Of a stretch of DNA of 8,507 nucleotides, positions 1-6,063 are shown in pieces (within the stretch, counting starts at the first letter, position 1; each line of letters begins with the position of its first letter). Location: contig NZ_DQDX01000035.1 of assembly GCF_003525665.1 (NCBI RefSeq), forward strand, positions 1,017 through 9,523. The letters are read 5' to 3'. Position numbers and translations under genes: made by a program. Source of the DNA: Flavobacterium sp. Its GTDB lineage: Bacteria; Bacteroidota; Bacteroidia; Flavobacteriales; Flavobacteriaceae. The notes under the pieces are model-generated. The model was not told where the DNA came from and made no database searches. It was given only the letters and a program-made list of their open reading frames with translations.

Positions 1-53
1 TTTAAATTCCAAATTCCAATTGTTGCGATTTTGGAATTTAAATTTTGGAATTT
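1..53 (-). terminator. Inverted repeat at the kdsB 3' end, possible terminator
   Basis: Two nested pairs of complementary arms lie across the end of kdsB. The inner arms are AAATTCCAA (11-19) and TTGGAATTT (31-39), 9 bp with an 11-nt loop. The outer arms are AAATTCC (4-10) and GGAATTT (47-53). The inner hairpin overlaps the kdsB stop codon at 38-40. It is AT-rich, and the window edge hides any T-tract beyond it, so termination is an inference. The repeated GGAATTT unit may also be a dispersed intergenic repeat. Confidence 0.4.
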
Positions 54-775
54 AGTAATTTTCGTGCCTTCTCCAAATCTTCAATTGTATCAATTCCGAT
101 TCCAACGTGCGAAGTTTCTACCATTTTGATTCTTTTTCCGAATTCTAAATAGCGTAATTGTTCTAGTTTTTCTGAAGCCTCTAATGATTTCATTGGAAGT
201 GAATAGAAATCTAAAAGTGCTTGTTTGCGGAAAGCATAAATTCCGATATGTTGAAAATAACGAACTCCAACGTTTACTTCTCTTGGATAAGGAATTACAG
301 AACGTGAAAAATATAAAGCAAAGCCATTTTGATCGACAACAACTTTTACATTATTTGGATTATTAATATCATCTTCATTGGTGATTTCTCTCATTAAAGA
401 AGCTAAATCTACTTTTTTGTCAGCGTCCTTTTTAAAAACTTCAATGACTTTTTCTAAAGGTTCTTTGTTGATGAAAGGTTCGTCACCTTGCACATTTACT
501 ACAATATCAACATCTAAATTTGCAACTGCTTCGGCAATTCTATCGCTCCCACTTTCATGTTCTTTTATAGACATTATGGCTTTTCCACCATTAGAAACTA
601 TTTCATCGAAAATCAAATTGGAATCCGTAACTACAAAAACATCGTCAAAAAGATTGGTTTCTTTTGCAGCTTCGTACGTTCTAAGAATTACAGTTTTTCC
701 ACCTAAATCTTGCATCAATTTGGCAGGAAAACGTGTTGAAGCGTAGCGAGCAGGAATTACGGCGATGATTTTCAT
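38..775 (-). CDS. kdsB: 3-deoxy-manno-octulosonate cytidylyltransferase (CMP-Kdo synthetase)
   Basis: This cytoplasmic enzyme activates Kdo with CTP to give CMP-Kdo and pyrophosphate, the step before Kdo is transferred to lipid A in Gram-negative LPS. The 245-residue product has the normal family length. The N-terminal nucleotide-binding signature PARYASTRFPAK is at residues 8-19, the metal/substrate region VQGDEPF at 95-101, HIGIYAFR at 176-183, LEQLR at 204-208, and GIDTIEDLEKAR near the C-terminus. I chose the ATG at 775 because family members begin with MKIIAVIPAR. The frame stays open 17 codons further upstream, but that stretch only translates a 7-bp tandem repeat. The gene lies 62 nt after the DUF4126 stop. 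A promoter candidate inside that gene (873-902) could drive it separately. All recognisable motifs are intact. Confidence 0.96.
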   Translation of the reverse strand: MKIIAVIPARYASTRFPAKLMQDLGGKTVILRTYEAAKETNLFDDVFVVTDSNLIFDEIVSNGGKAIMSIKEHESGSDRIAEAVANLDVDIVVNVQGDEPFINKEPLEKVIEVFKKDADKKVDLASLMREITNEDDINNPNNVKVVVDQNGFALYFSRSVIPYPREVNVGVRYFQHIGIYAFRKQALLDFYSLPMKSLEASEKLEQLRYLEFGKRIKMVETSHVGIGIDTIEDLEKARKLLNSKI

Positions 776-776
776 A

Positions 777-811
777 GTTTCGGGTTTCGGGTTTCGAGTT
801 TCGAGTTTCGG
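777..811. repeat. 7-bp tandem repeat (GTTTCGR x5) in the kdsB leader
   Basis: Five back-to-back heptamers read GTTTCGG, GTTTCGG, GTTTCGA, GTTTCGA, GTTTCGG on the plus strand. They end one base before the kdsB start codon. The next 28 bases (812-839) keep a degenerate 7-nt rhythm (on the minus strand GTTGCGA, GTTGCGT, GTTACGA, GTTAACC). The array fills the whole gap between the DUF4126 stop and kdsB and would lie in the kdsB 5' leader. Copy number could vary by slippage. Confidence 0.85.
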
Positions 812-837
812 GTTAACTCGTAACACGCAACTCGCAA

Positions 838-1392
838 CTATTTTAACTTTTTAAATATCCAATAAATTACTCCAAAGATAATAACAACGAGGATAACTGC
901 AACTATTGGAAGGAAAATTGCTAGTGAACTTAATGTTATTGCTGTTCCGGTTTCGGCGGTGGAAACTACTGGATTTCCTAAACCTGCTGTTTTTACGGAG
1001 GATGCTAATCGTGTTGTGGTTGTTAATCCTTGAAAGGCGGTTGCAGAACCACTTCCAGCGATTATGGCTAAAATTGTAGTCATTGTTGGAGAAATATCTA
1101 CCATTGTGGAAGACATAACTACAAATCCAGCGATGGCGGCTAATGGCGTTGCAATTGTATCCAATAAATTATCAATAAACGGAATGTAATATCCAAATAT
1201 TTCAAAAACCATGGCTACACCAAGGCTTATCAATGCTGGCAAACCACCAATCCATGCCCAACTTTCATTCAGTGGAATTACATTAAAATAGGATGCCAAA
1301 CTCAATGCAAAAACAGGCAAGAAAACTCTAAATCCTGATGCTGAAGCTAATCCGATTCCGAGGCAAATTGATAAAATGGTTTCTAGATTCAT
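838..1392 (-). CDS. DUF4126 family membrane protein
   Basis: The predicted inner-membrane protein has 184 residues and resembles the DUF4126 family, which has no established function. The N-terminal segment with GLASASGFRVFLPVF (14-28) is the part I associate with the family. Hydrophobic stretches at about 8-33, 47-70, 82-96, 105-118 and 153-179 would give four or five membrane segments, and a basic tail KKLK ends the protein. Small residues (Gly, Ala, Ser, Thr) are abundant in the middle section. The ATG at 1392-1390 overlaps the fic stop codon as ATGA, so translation is probably coupled to fic. The last 30 or so bases before the stop also contain the -7 box of a likely kdsB promoter. Family assignment is fairly sure; the function is unknown. 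Confidence 0.85.
   Translation of the reverse strand: MNLETILSICLGIGLASASGFRVFLPVFALSLASYFNVIPLNESWAWIGGLPALISLGVAMVFEIFGYYIPFIDNLLDTIATPLAAIAGFVVMSSTMVDISPTMTTILAIIAGSGSATAFQGLTTTTRLASSVKTAGLGNPVVSTAETGTAITLSSLAIFLPIVAVILVVIIFGVIYWIFKKLK
873..902 (-). promoter_or_regulatory. Candidate kdsB promoter inside the DUF4126 gene
   Basis: On the minus strand a TTG (902-900) is followed after 19 nt by TATCTTTG (880-873), an exact match to the Bacteroidota TAnnTTTG box with normal spacing. Transcription would start near 866, giving a kdsB leader of about 90 nt that contains the 7-bp repeats. No such box lies in the short gap between the two genes. Called by motif and spacing only. Confidence 0.5.
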
Positions 1393-2354
1393 TTGTGATT
1401 ATTATTTATCAAATATATCGTTTTATTTTTATCTCCAACTTTTTCTAAAAGATTTAAATCGATGCCTTTTTTCAAATCTCTACTTGCCGTGGCTGATGAA
1501 ATATCTTTGAAAACATTCATGTAATCGTTTCGTTTAAACTCTTTTTTACCCAAAGAAATAAAATAATCTAAACGATCATTATCGGTTAAAATTCGATTAT
1601 TGAATTTTAATAATTCAAATAATGCTTTATCAATTACGTCTAACATATATTCTACAAAAACAGTCGATTTTCCTTGTTTATCACTAATTGACAACGCTTT
1701 ATAATAATTTTCTTGTGTTGCACTGATGATGGTTTCAATTGGTAAAAACTCAAAAACTGGATACTCGTTCATCAAAATAACAGTTTGCCAAAGCCTTCCC
1801 ATTCTTCCATTGCCATCTAAAAACGGATGAATAAATTCCATTTCGTAATGAAAAACACACGCTTTTATTAATGTCAATTCTTCTTTATTTTTGACATAAT
1901 TGAACAAATCTTTCATCAAAAACGATAAGTTTTCTGCTGGTGGCGCAAGATGAGCCAATTTAGAGCCTTTTACAATTCCGACGCTATTTTTTCTGTAACT
2001 GCCGCTGTTTTCAACTAAATCTTTCATCAAAATTTGATGTGCTTCGAGAAATGATTTTTCAGAATGTGGCTTGAAAGTTTTTAACTTGTCATAAACATCA
2101 AGTGCGTTTAGAACTTCAGCAATATCTTTTTGAGGCGCTAAAACTCTTTTGTTTTCAATAATTGCAGTAATTTGTTCTTCAGTTAATGTGTTTCCTTCTA
2201 TTTGAAGTGAAGAATGAATGGTTTTGATTCTATTTTGCTTACGTAATTGTGGAGATTGTTTTACCAAATAAACCGCATTAACTTGCCCGATTTTCTCTGA
2301 AATTGATGTAATTAGCTTTAAAATTAAAGATGTAATTTCGTAAGGTGGTTTCAT
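1389..2354 (-). CDS. Fic family protein (probable AMP-transferase) with C-terminal winged helix
   Basis: Fic enzymes usually transfer AMP from ATP to a hydroxyl side chain of a target protein. From the MKPPYE start (321 residues), the catalytic signature HPFLDGNGRMGR is at 176-187 and matches HxFx(D/E)GNGRxxR, with the catalytic His and phosphate-binding loop intact. A motif SLQIEG at 49-54 fits the (S/T)xxxE(G/N) inhibitory helix and lies N-terminal, as in class II self-inhibited Fic proteins. KGSKLAHLAPP (129-139) corresponds to the substrate-binding flap. Residues about 260-318 look like a winged helix ending in a beta wing, as in Fic proteins thought to bind DNA. An ATG 4 codons upstream (2366) is also in frame, but it lies only about 5 nt from the predicted transcription start, inside the operator. 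Autoregulation is inferred from the two palindromes at the promoter. The AMPylation target cannot be predicted. Confidence 0.9.
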   Translation of the reverse strand: MKPPYEITSLILKLITSISEKIGQVNAVYLVKQSPQLRKQNRIKTIHSSLQIEGNTLTEEQITAIIENKRVLAPQKDIAEVLNALDVYDKLKTFKPHSEKSFLEAHQILMKDLVENSGSYRKNSVGIVKGSKLAHLAPPAENLSFLMKDLFNYVKNKEELTLIKACVFHYEMEFIHPFLDGNGRMGRLWQTVILMNEYPVFEFLPIETIISATQENYYKALSISDKQGKSTVFVEYMLDVIDKALFELLKFNNRILTDNDRLDYFISLGKKEFKRNDYMNVFKDISSATASRDLKKGIDLNLLEKVGDKNKTIYLINNNHK

Positions 2355-2379
2355 TGATAGTATCATTTGATAGTATCAA
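2354..2379. promoter_or_regulatory. Double palindromic operator at the fic promoter
   Basis: Two 13-bp copies lie directly side by side: TTGATAGTATCAT (2354-2366) and TTGATAGTATCAA (2367-2379). Each is a near-perfect palindrome, TGATA-G-TATCA, and the second has full 6-bp arms. The promoter-proximal copy shares three bases with the -7 box, and the pair spans the predicted start site and leader. A protein bound here would block RNA polymerase, so I read it as a repressor site. The winged-helix end of the Fic protein is the obvious candidate ligand, but this is inference. Confidence 0.7.
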
Positions 2380-2403
2380 AGGTAGTGATTTTTATTAAAT
2401 CAA
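2377..2403 (-). promoter_or_regulatory. fic promoter
   Basis: On the minus strand TACCTTTG (2384-2377) matches the TAnnTTTG box exactly. A TTG at 2403-2401 precedes it by 16 nt, slightly short for this class. The expected start is near 2371, only 17 nt before the chosen ATG. The promoter sits in the gap after the VOC gene, so fic can be transcribed independently of the upstream genes. Confidence 0.6.
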
Positions 2404-2413
2404 CTATTTTCTT

Positions 2414-2839
2414 TTAAGAATTCGAATCAAAATCGATCATCCATTCGATGCCGTATTTGTCTCTGAACATTCCAAAATAAGAACCCCAAGGACTATCTTG
2501 AATCGGCATTTCAACTGTTCCGCCTGCAGAAAGTCCGTTGAAAAATTTATCGGCTTCTTCTCTACTTTGGGCTGAAACTGCAATTTTTGATCGGTTTTCG
2601 TTTTCGTTTACGGTTCCTAAAAAGCTTGGAACATCGTTTGCCATTAGCGTATTGTTGCCAATTGGTAAAGCAATGTGCATGATTTTATTGGCGTCTTTTT
2701 CATCTACTGGAAAATCTGGACTTTCTAAATCTTTGAGACGCGTAATTTTAGTGAATTCTCCACCAAAAACCGATTTGTAAAATGTAAATGCTTCTTCTGC
2801 GTTTCCGTTATAGTTTAGATGTACGTTTATTAGTGCCAT
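2414..2839 (-). CDS. VOC superfamily protein, PhnB/YjdN-like
   Basis: This small soluble protein (141 residues) belongs to the vicinal oxygen chelate (glyoxalase/bleomycin-resistance) fold, in the PhnB/YjdN branch sometimes annotated as a 3-demethylubiquinone methyltransferase-like protein. Family marks are NYNGNAEEAFTFYKSVFGG (9-27), IMHIALPIGNNTLMANDV (53-70) and GSYFGMFRDKYGIEWMIDF (119-137). These give the paired beta-alpha-beta-beta-beta modules expected of the fold. Members of this branch have no agreed substrate, and which residues bind metal here cannot be read with confidence. The ATG at 2839 follows the stop of the upstream unknown gene by only 3 nt, so the two are probably co-transcribed. 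The downstream fic gene has its own promoter. Confidence 0.88.
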   Translation of the reverse strand: MALINVHLNYNGNAEEAFTFYKSVFGGEFTKITRLKDLESPDFPVDEKDANKIMHIALPIGNNTLMANDVPSFLGTVNENENRSKIAVSAQSREEADKFFNGLSAGGTVEMPIQDSPWGSYFGMFRDKYGIEWMIDFDSNS

Positions 2840-2842
2840 GGT

Positions 2843-3487
2843 TTATTGGTTAGAATTATATGATTCAATATTTTTATCTCTCAAAATTGTCCTCAAAACA
2901 CTATAAATTATTCCTGTATTCCAATCATCTAAATAACTAAATGCTTTGTTTAAATCAGTAGGATTTGTATTTGAGTATATTGCAAAATAGGTTTGATAAT
3001 TTTTTGTTCTAATGTCGTTCCAAAGAATTTTTATTTCTTTTTGCTTAACCAAATTATCAACTTTTAAACAAATGTAATCTTTGGTAAATACCACATTTTC
3101 AATTTGAAAATCTTCTCCTTTATTGTGTTTATCAATGTAATTATTTATTATCTCCGAAAAATAATTATCCCATAAAGAATTCAGAATTTCTTGATATTTT
3201 GAATGGTAATCATGTTTTTTATTACCAAAATAGGTTATAAAATTAATCTTTATTTCTTTTCCAACTTGATTTTTAATGAAAATTTGATACTCTCTACCAA
3301 AAGTAAAATAGAACGTTGTCCATTTTATACCGAATCTGTAGGCAATAATCTCCTCTTTATTAAAAGTTGTAAAAGTGTTGTTTACAGTATCTTTATCTTC
3401 AAAACTTAAATAATGTTCATTGATAATTAATTCTCTTGAACAATTATCTGAAATTCCTCGTTTTATATCAAAAATAACTTCTTTCAT
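2843..3487 (-). CDS. Hypothetical protein, possible tandem PH-like domains
   Basis: I do not recognise a named family. The 214-residue product is predicted soluble, with no signal peptide or membrane helix, and is rich in Asn, Lys, Ile and Tyr. Residues about 20-85 alternate beta strands (LIINEHYLSFE, EEIIAYRFGIKW, YQIFIKN, KEIKINF). A helical stretch rich in aromatic and polar residues follows at 95-122. A second strand-rich block at 128-172 (VVFTKDYICLKV, EIKILWNDI, YFAIYS) leads into a C-terminal helix with DDWNTGIIYSVLRTIL (187-202). The repeated strand pattern and final helices suggest two PH-like barrels, but this is only a shape argument. The stop is 3 nt before the VOC gene and the start is 6 nt after the preceding 86-residue gene, so it sits in a tight operon. 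Confidence 0.75.
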   Translation of the reverse strand: MKEVIFDIKRGISDNCSRELIINEHYLSFEDKDTVNNTFTTFNKEEIIAYRFGIKWTTFYFTFGREYQIFIKNQVGKEIKINFITYFGNKKHDYHSKYQEILNSLWDNYFSEIINNYIDKHNKGEDFQIENVVFTKDYICLKVDNLVKQKEIKILWNDIRTKNYQTYFAIYSNTNPTDLNKAFSYLDDWNTGIIYSVLRTILRDKNIESYNSNQ

Positions 3488-3493
3488 AAGAAA

Positions 3494-3754
3494 TCAATCA
3501 ACTAGTTTTACATTTATTTCTTTTGGAACTTTTCTTCTTTCTAAAAATCCATCAATCTTATTATCTAGAAGTAATTGATTATAATTGTTTTTAATATATG
3601 GTCTTCCACCATCGTTTGGATGAAATGCTTCTGTTAAATATTCTTTTTCATTTTGAAACAATTCTCGAACACTTCCATCTAATTCAACAAAGACATATTT
3701 AAAGAGATTGCTTTTAGTAGTATTATTTGAAAATATTTTTTTTAATATATTCAT
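3494..3754 (-). CDS. Small hypothetical protein (86 aa)
   Basis: No family recognised. The product is short and soluble, with a basic N-terminal segment (MNILKKIFSN) and then strand-like YVFVELDG (20-27). A compact core follows with FHPNDGGRPYIK (44-55) and GFLERRKVPKEI (69-80). The acidic, Gly- and Pro-containing centre followed by a basic ERRK segment looks like a genuine folded domain rather than a chance frame, and the gene is framed closely by same-strand genes (6 nt to the next one). The 63-nt gap upstream contains no clear promoter, so transcription probably comes from the promoter ahead of the 148-residue gene. I considered an immunity or toxin-partner protein from its size and setting, but nothing in the sequence proves it. 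Confidence 0.65.
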   Translation of the reverse strand: MNILKKIFSNNTTKSNLFKYVFVELDGSVRELFQNEKEYLTEAFHPNDGGRPYIKNNYNQLLLDNKIDGFLERRKVPKEINVKLVD

Positions 3755-3817
3755 AAAATAGGATGTCTATGTTGTTGATCTTGTTTTTTGACTATGAATA
3801 AAAATCCACGCTATCGT

Positions 3818-4264
3818 TTAAGTATATTCTTTTTGTAATTTTTCAATAGCAGAAATTATTTTGTTATAATTTAACTTTTCTACATCAATAATAACAATTT
3901 CTTGAATATTTTCTTCAGATTGAATAGGAAGAAATATTCCACTGAACAAACCATCTATTAAATCAGTTACTCCAATAGTCATTATATCATGGTTTGGCAA
4001 ATAACCATTTTCGATATCTCGAATTAATATTTCATCATCAGACATATCGTGTATCAAATCTTGTTGCTTGCCCACGCTACTAATCCATAAAACATTTCTA
4101 TCAATTACTTTTCGAATAATTTCATCGAAATAATTTCTATTGAGCACATCAGCAAAAATAACTACTGACCAATCTTTGTTTGGAAATTCATCAATCCAGT
4201 TTTTAGTTGTATCGAATTCAACAAAATTAATTTTTACTCCTTTTATTTTGGTGAGATTTTTCAT
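3818..4264 (-). CDS. Hypothetical protein (148 aa)
   Basis: I cannot name the family with confidence. The 148-residue product alternates strands and helices: VKINFVEFDT (10-19), KDWSVVIFADVL (30-41), ENIQEIVIIDVE (118-129). An acidic Asp-rich middle, HDMSDDEILIRDIENG (72-87), is followed by HDIMTIGVTDLIDGLFSGI (92-110). This is consistent with a small alpha/beta Rossmann-like fold. There is no signal peptide or membrane helix. It is the first gene of the minus-strand cluster after the helicase, with its own promoter candidate (4326-4357) and a roughly 55-nt AT-rich leader. Like the next two genes it is visibly more AT-rich than the helicase and kdsB, which fits an acquired or fast-evolving insert. 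Confidence 0.75.
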   Translation of the reverse strand: MKNLTKIKGVKINFVEFDTTKNWIDEFPNKDWSVVIFADVLNRNYFDEIIRKVIDRNVLWISSVGKQQDLIHDMSDDEILIRDIENGYLPNHDIMTIGVTDLIDGLFSGIFLPIQSEENIQEIVIIDVEKLNYNKIISAIEKLQKEYT

Positions 4265-4325
4265 GAGCTTGTTTCTAACTAATAAATATAAATAACTCTT
4301 TTAAAATTATAATGTTTATTAATAC

Positions 4326-4357
4326 CAAATATAACTATTTACTATAATCTACTCCAA
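4326..4357 (-). promoter_or_regulatory. Promoter candidate for the small-gene cluster
   Basis: On the minus strand TATATTTG (4333-4326) exactly matches TAnnTTTG, with a TTG at 4357-4355 located 21 nt upstream. The TTG lies in the last codons of the helicase gene. Transcription would begin near 4319, leaving about 55 nt before the ATG at 4264. This separates the small-gene cluster from the helicase as a transcription unit. Confidence 0.5.
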
Positions 4358-5773
4358 AAAACTCTCATCCTTAAACCCAATCAAATACAATCTGTCTTTT
4401 GCTCTTGTAATTGCGGTGTAAAGCCAACGAATGTAATCTCTGTCGATGCCTTCAGGTAAATACGGTTGTTCTATGAAAACAGTGTTCCATTGTCCGCCTT
4501 GGCTTTTATGGCAGGTTATGGCGTAAGAGAATTTTACTTGCAATCCGTTGAAGTATTCGTTCTCTTTTACTTTTTGGAATTTGGCGTATTTGGTGGTTAA
4601 GTGTTCGTAATCTTTCATCACTTCTTCATACAATTGGTTAGATTGCTCATAGGTTAAGGATGGTGATTCGCTTTTAATAGTGTCTAAAATCAGTACGGTT
4701 TCAAACGGAATTTGGTTTGGATAATCGACCATTCGTATTTTGACTTTGGCAAATTTGAATCCGTATAATTCTTTGAAACTATAAATTTCCAAAACTTCGA
4801 TGATGTCACCATTGGCAATGAAACCAGCTTCGTCTTTTTCTTTCAACCAAAAATAATTGTTCTTCACGACCATTAAGAAATCGCCAGTAGATAAATCGCT
4901 TTCTTTGTCGAGGATTTTAGTTCTAATTTGTTCGTTGTATTGGTTCGCTCTTTTGTTGGAACGCACAATAAACGCCGTATCTTCAATAGAATAATTGCTG
5001 TAGGCTTGGTTAATGGCATCTTGAATATCATAACCATCAGTAAGGCGAACAATGTCTTTGAATCCTCGCAACTTGAATTTGAATTCGGTGATGAAACTGT
5101 CTTTTAAAAGTTCACGTAATTCGGTGGCGTTGTAGAGAATTCCGGAGTTTAGTTCTTGACGCATTACTTCGTCGAGTTCAATCCAATCTACTTTTTTGTC
5201 GTAATTGAGTTCTAATGTATCGGTGTTTAATGCTGGCGAAATATCTAAATTCACTGGCGGAAGTTGTGCCGTGTCGCCAAGTAAAATCATTTTACAATTT
5301 TCACCACTATAGATGTAGGAGATTAAATCGTCGAGCAAACTTCCGTTTTCGTACATTTTGCTTTCGGCGGCAACATCAGAAATCATGGAAGCTTCATCGA
5401 CTATGAAAATGGTGTTTTTGTGTTTGTTTTGTTGCATTGTAAAAGCCACTCCGCCACCACTCGACTTCTTTGGAAAATAAATTTTCTTGTGAATTGTAAA
5501 AGCTGGTTTGTTGGAATAATTGGCAATGACTTTGGCAGCGCGACCTGTTGGCGCTAGCAAAACGTATTTTTTATTGACTTCAATTAGATTGTTTACAATG
5601 GTAGAAATTACGGTGGTTTTTCCTGTTCCTGCGTATCCTTTTAGTACAAAAATGCTGTCGTTGTTGACATTGGTGATGAAAACTGCGATTTTTTGAAAGA
5701 AGGCATCTTGCTTAATCGTGGGATTAAACGGGAAGTTTTGGGATAAAATGGAATAGAAGTTTTTGGTTGCCAC
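4349..5773 (-). CDS. RecD/Dda-like ATP-dependent DNA helicase (superfamily 1)
   Basis: This 474-residue SF1B-type helicase probably unwinds DNA 5' to 3' using ATP, in repair or recombination. Motifs appear in order: Walker A GYAGTGKT (46-53), APTGRAA (74-80, motif Ia), Walker B VDEASM (125-130), GDTAQLPPV (166-174, motif III), VMRQ (203-206, motif IV region), HKSQGGQW (422-429, motif V region) and YTAITRAKDR (452-461, motif VI). The last two mark the UvrD-like C-terminal domain. There is no RecB/RecC partner and no long RecD2-type N-terminal extension, so this is the short stand-alone form common in Bacteroidota. The start is a GTG: an in-frame stop lies three codons upstream and no earlier ATG exists. 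Codon use looks like that of the housekeeping genes nearby. Its exact cellular role is unknown. Confidence 0.93.
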   Translation of the reverse strand: MATKNFYSILSQNFPFNPTIKQDAFFQKIAVFITNVNNDSIFVLKGYAGTGKTTVISTIVNNLIEVNKKYVLLAPTGRAAKVIANYSNKPAFTIHKKIYFPKKSSGGGVAFTMQQNKHKNTIFIVDEASMISDVAAESKMYENGSLLDDLISYIYSGENCKMILLGDTAQLPPVNLDISPALNTDTLELNYDKKVDWIELDEVMRQELNSGILYNATELRELLKDSFITEFKFKLRGFKDIVRLTDGYDIQDAINQAYSNYSIEDTAFIVRSNKRANQYNEQIRTKILDKESDLSTGDFLMVVKNNYFWLKEKDEAGFIANGDIIEVLEIYSFKELYGFKFAKVKIRMVDYPNQIPFETVLILDTIKSESPSLTYEQSNQLYEEVMKDYEHLTTKYAKFQKVKENEYFNGLQVKFSYAITCHKSQGGQWNTVFIEQPYLPEGIDRDYIRWLYTAITRAKDRLYLIGFKDESFLE

Positions 5774-5852
5774 TTGGAATTATTTAACCGCAAAGTACAG
5801 AAATATGTTTAGAAGTTTGAATGTTTAGGAGTTTAGTTTATTAACATTTTTT

Positions 5853-5891
5853 GGAACACAGATTTAAGAAATTGGAATAATTTTCACAGAT
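5853..5891. repeat. 39-bp direct repeat, copy 1
   Basis: This unit begins GGAACACAGATTTAAG and ends TTTTCACAGAT. It recurs at 5936-5974 with a single mismatch, an A to T change in CACAGAT/CACTGAT. Similar intergenic repeats built on ACACAGATT and AATCTGTGT are familiar from Bacteroidota genomes. The unit does not encode protein. Confidence 0.85.
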
Positions 5892-5935
5892 TTCTTTAAT
5901 TGGTTCTGAAAGTTCGATAATTTAAAATAATGCAA

Positions 5936-5974
5936 GGAACACTGATTTAAGAAATTGGAATAATTTTCACAGAT
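5936..5974. repeat. 39-bp direct repeat, copy 2
   Basis: Second copy of the 39-bp unit, 38 of 39 bases identical to the copy at 5853-5891 and separated from it by 44 bp. Its first 19 bases also pair with an inverted arm at 5990-6008. Confidence 0.85.
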
Positions 5975-5989
5975 ATTATAAATTTCTCA

Positions 5990-6008
5990 AATTTCTCTAA
6001 TCTGTGTT
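5990..6008. repeat. Inverted arm of the ACACAGATT repeat
   Basis: AATTTCTCTAATCTGTGTT is complementary to the first 19 bases of both repeat copies: 17 of 19 with 5855-5873 and 16 of 19 with 5938-5956. Together the three pieces could form a long AT-rich stem, or they mark a small decayed palindromic element. There is no open reading frame or transposase nearby. Confidence 0.7.
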
Positions 6009-6063
6009 GCTAAACTTAATGTTGTTTTGAAAATCTGATTTTGTAAAAATGGATGACTAATTA

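Noticed and set aside
378..746. 122-codon plus-strand open frame opposite kdsB
   Set aside because: It is the antisense shadow of a strongly conserved gene, with no start context or family resemblance.
776..826. N-terminal extension of KdsB by 17 codons
   Set aside because: The extension (MLRVNPKLETRNPKPET) is a translation of the 7-bp repeats, and the family begins at the next methionine, MKIIAVIPAR.
1389..2839. Classical toxin-antitoxin pair (Fic with the VOC protein as antitoxin)
   Set aside because: The inhibitory motif is already inside the Fic protein, fic has a separate promoter, and the VOC protein matches an enzyme-like family rather than an antitoxin.
5791..5797. TACTTTG as a -7 box for the helicase
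   Set aside because: It is one base shorter than TAnnTTTG, leaves a leader of only about 11 nt and has no TTG at the usual distance. It may work, but the evidence is too thin to list.
5853..6008. CRISPR array
   Set aside because: There are only two direct copies plus one inverted arm, the repeats are AT-rich and uneven, and no cas gene is present.
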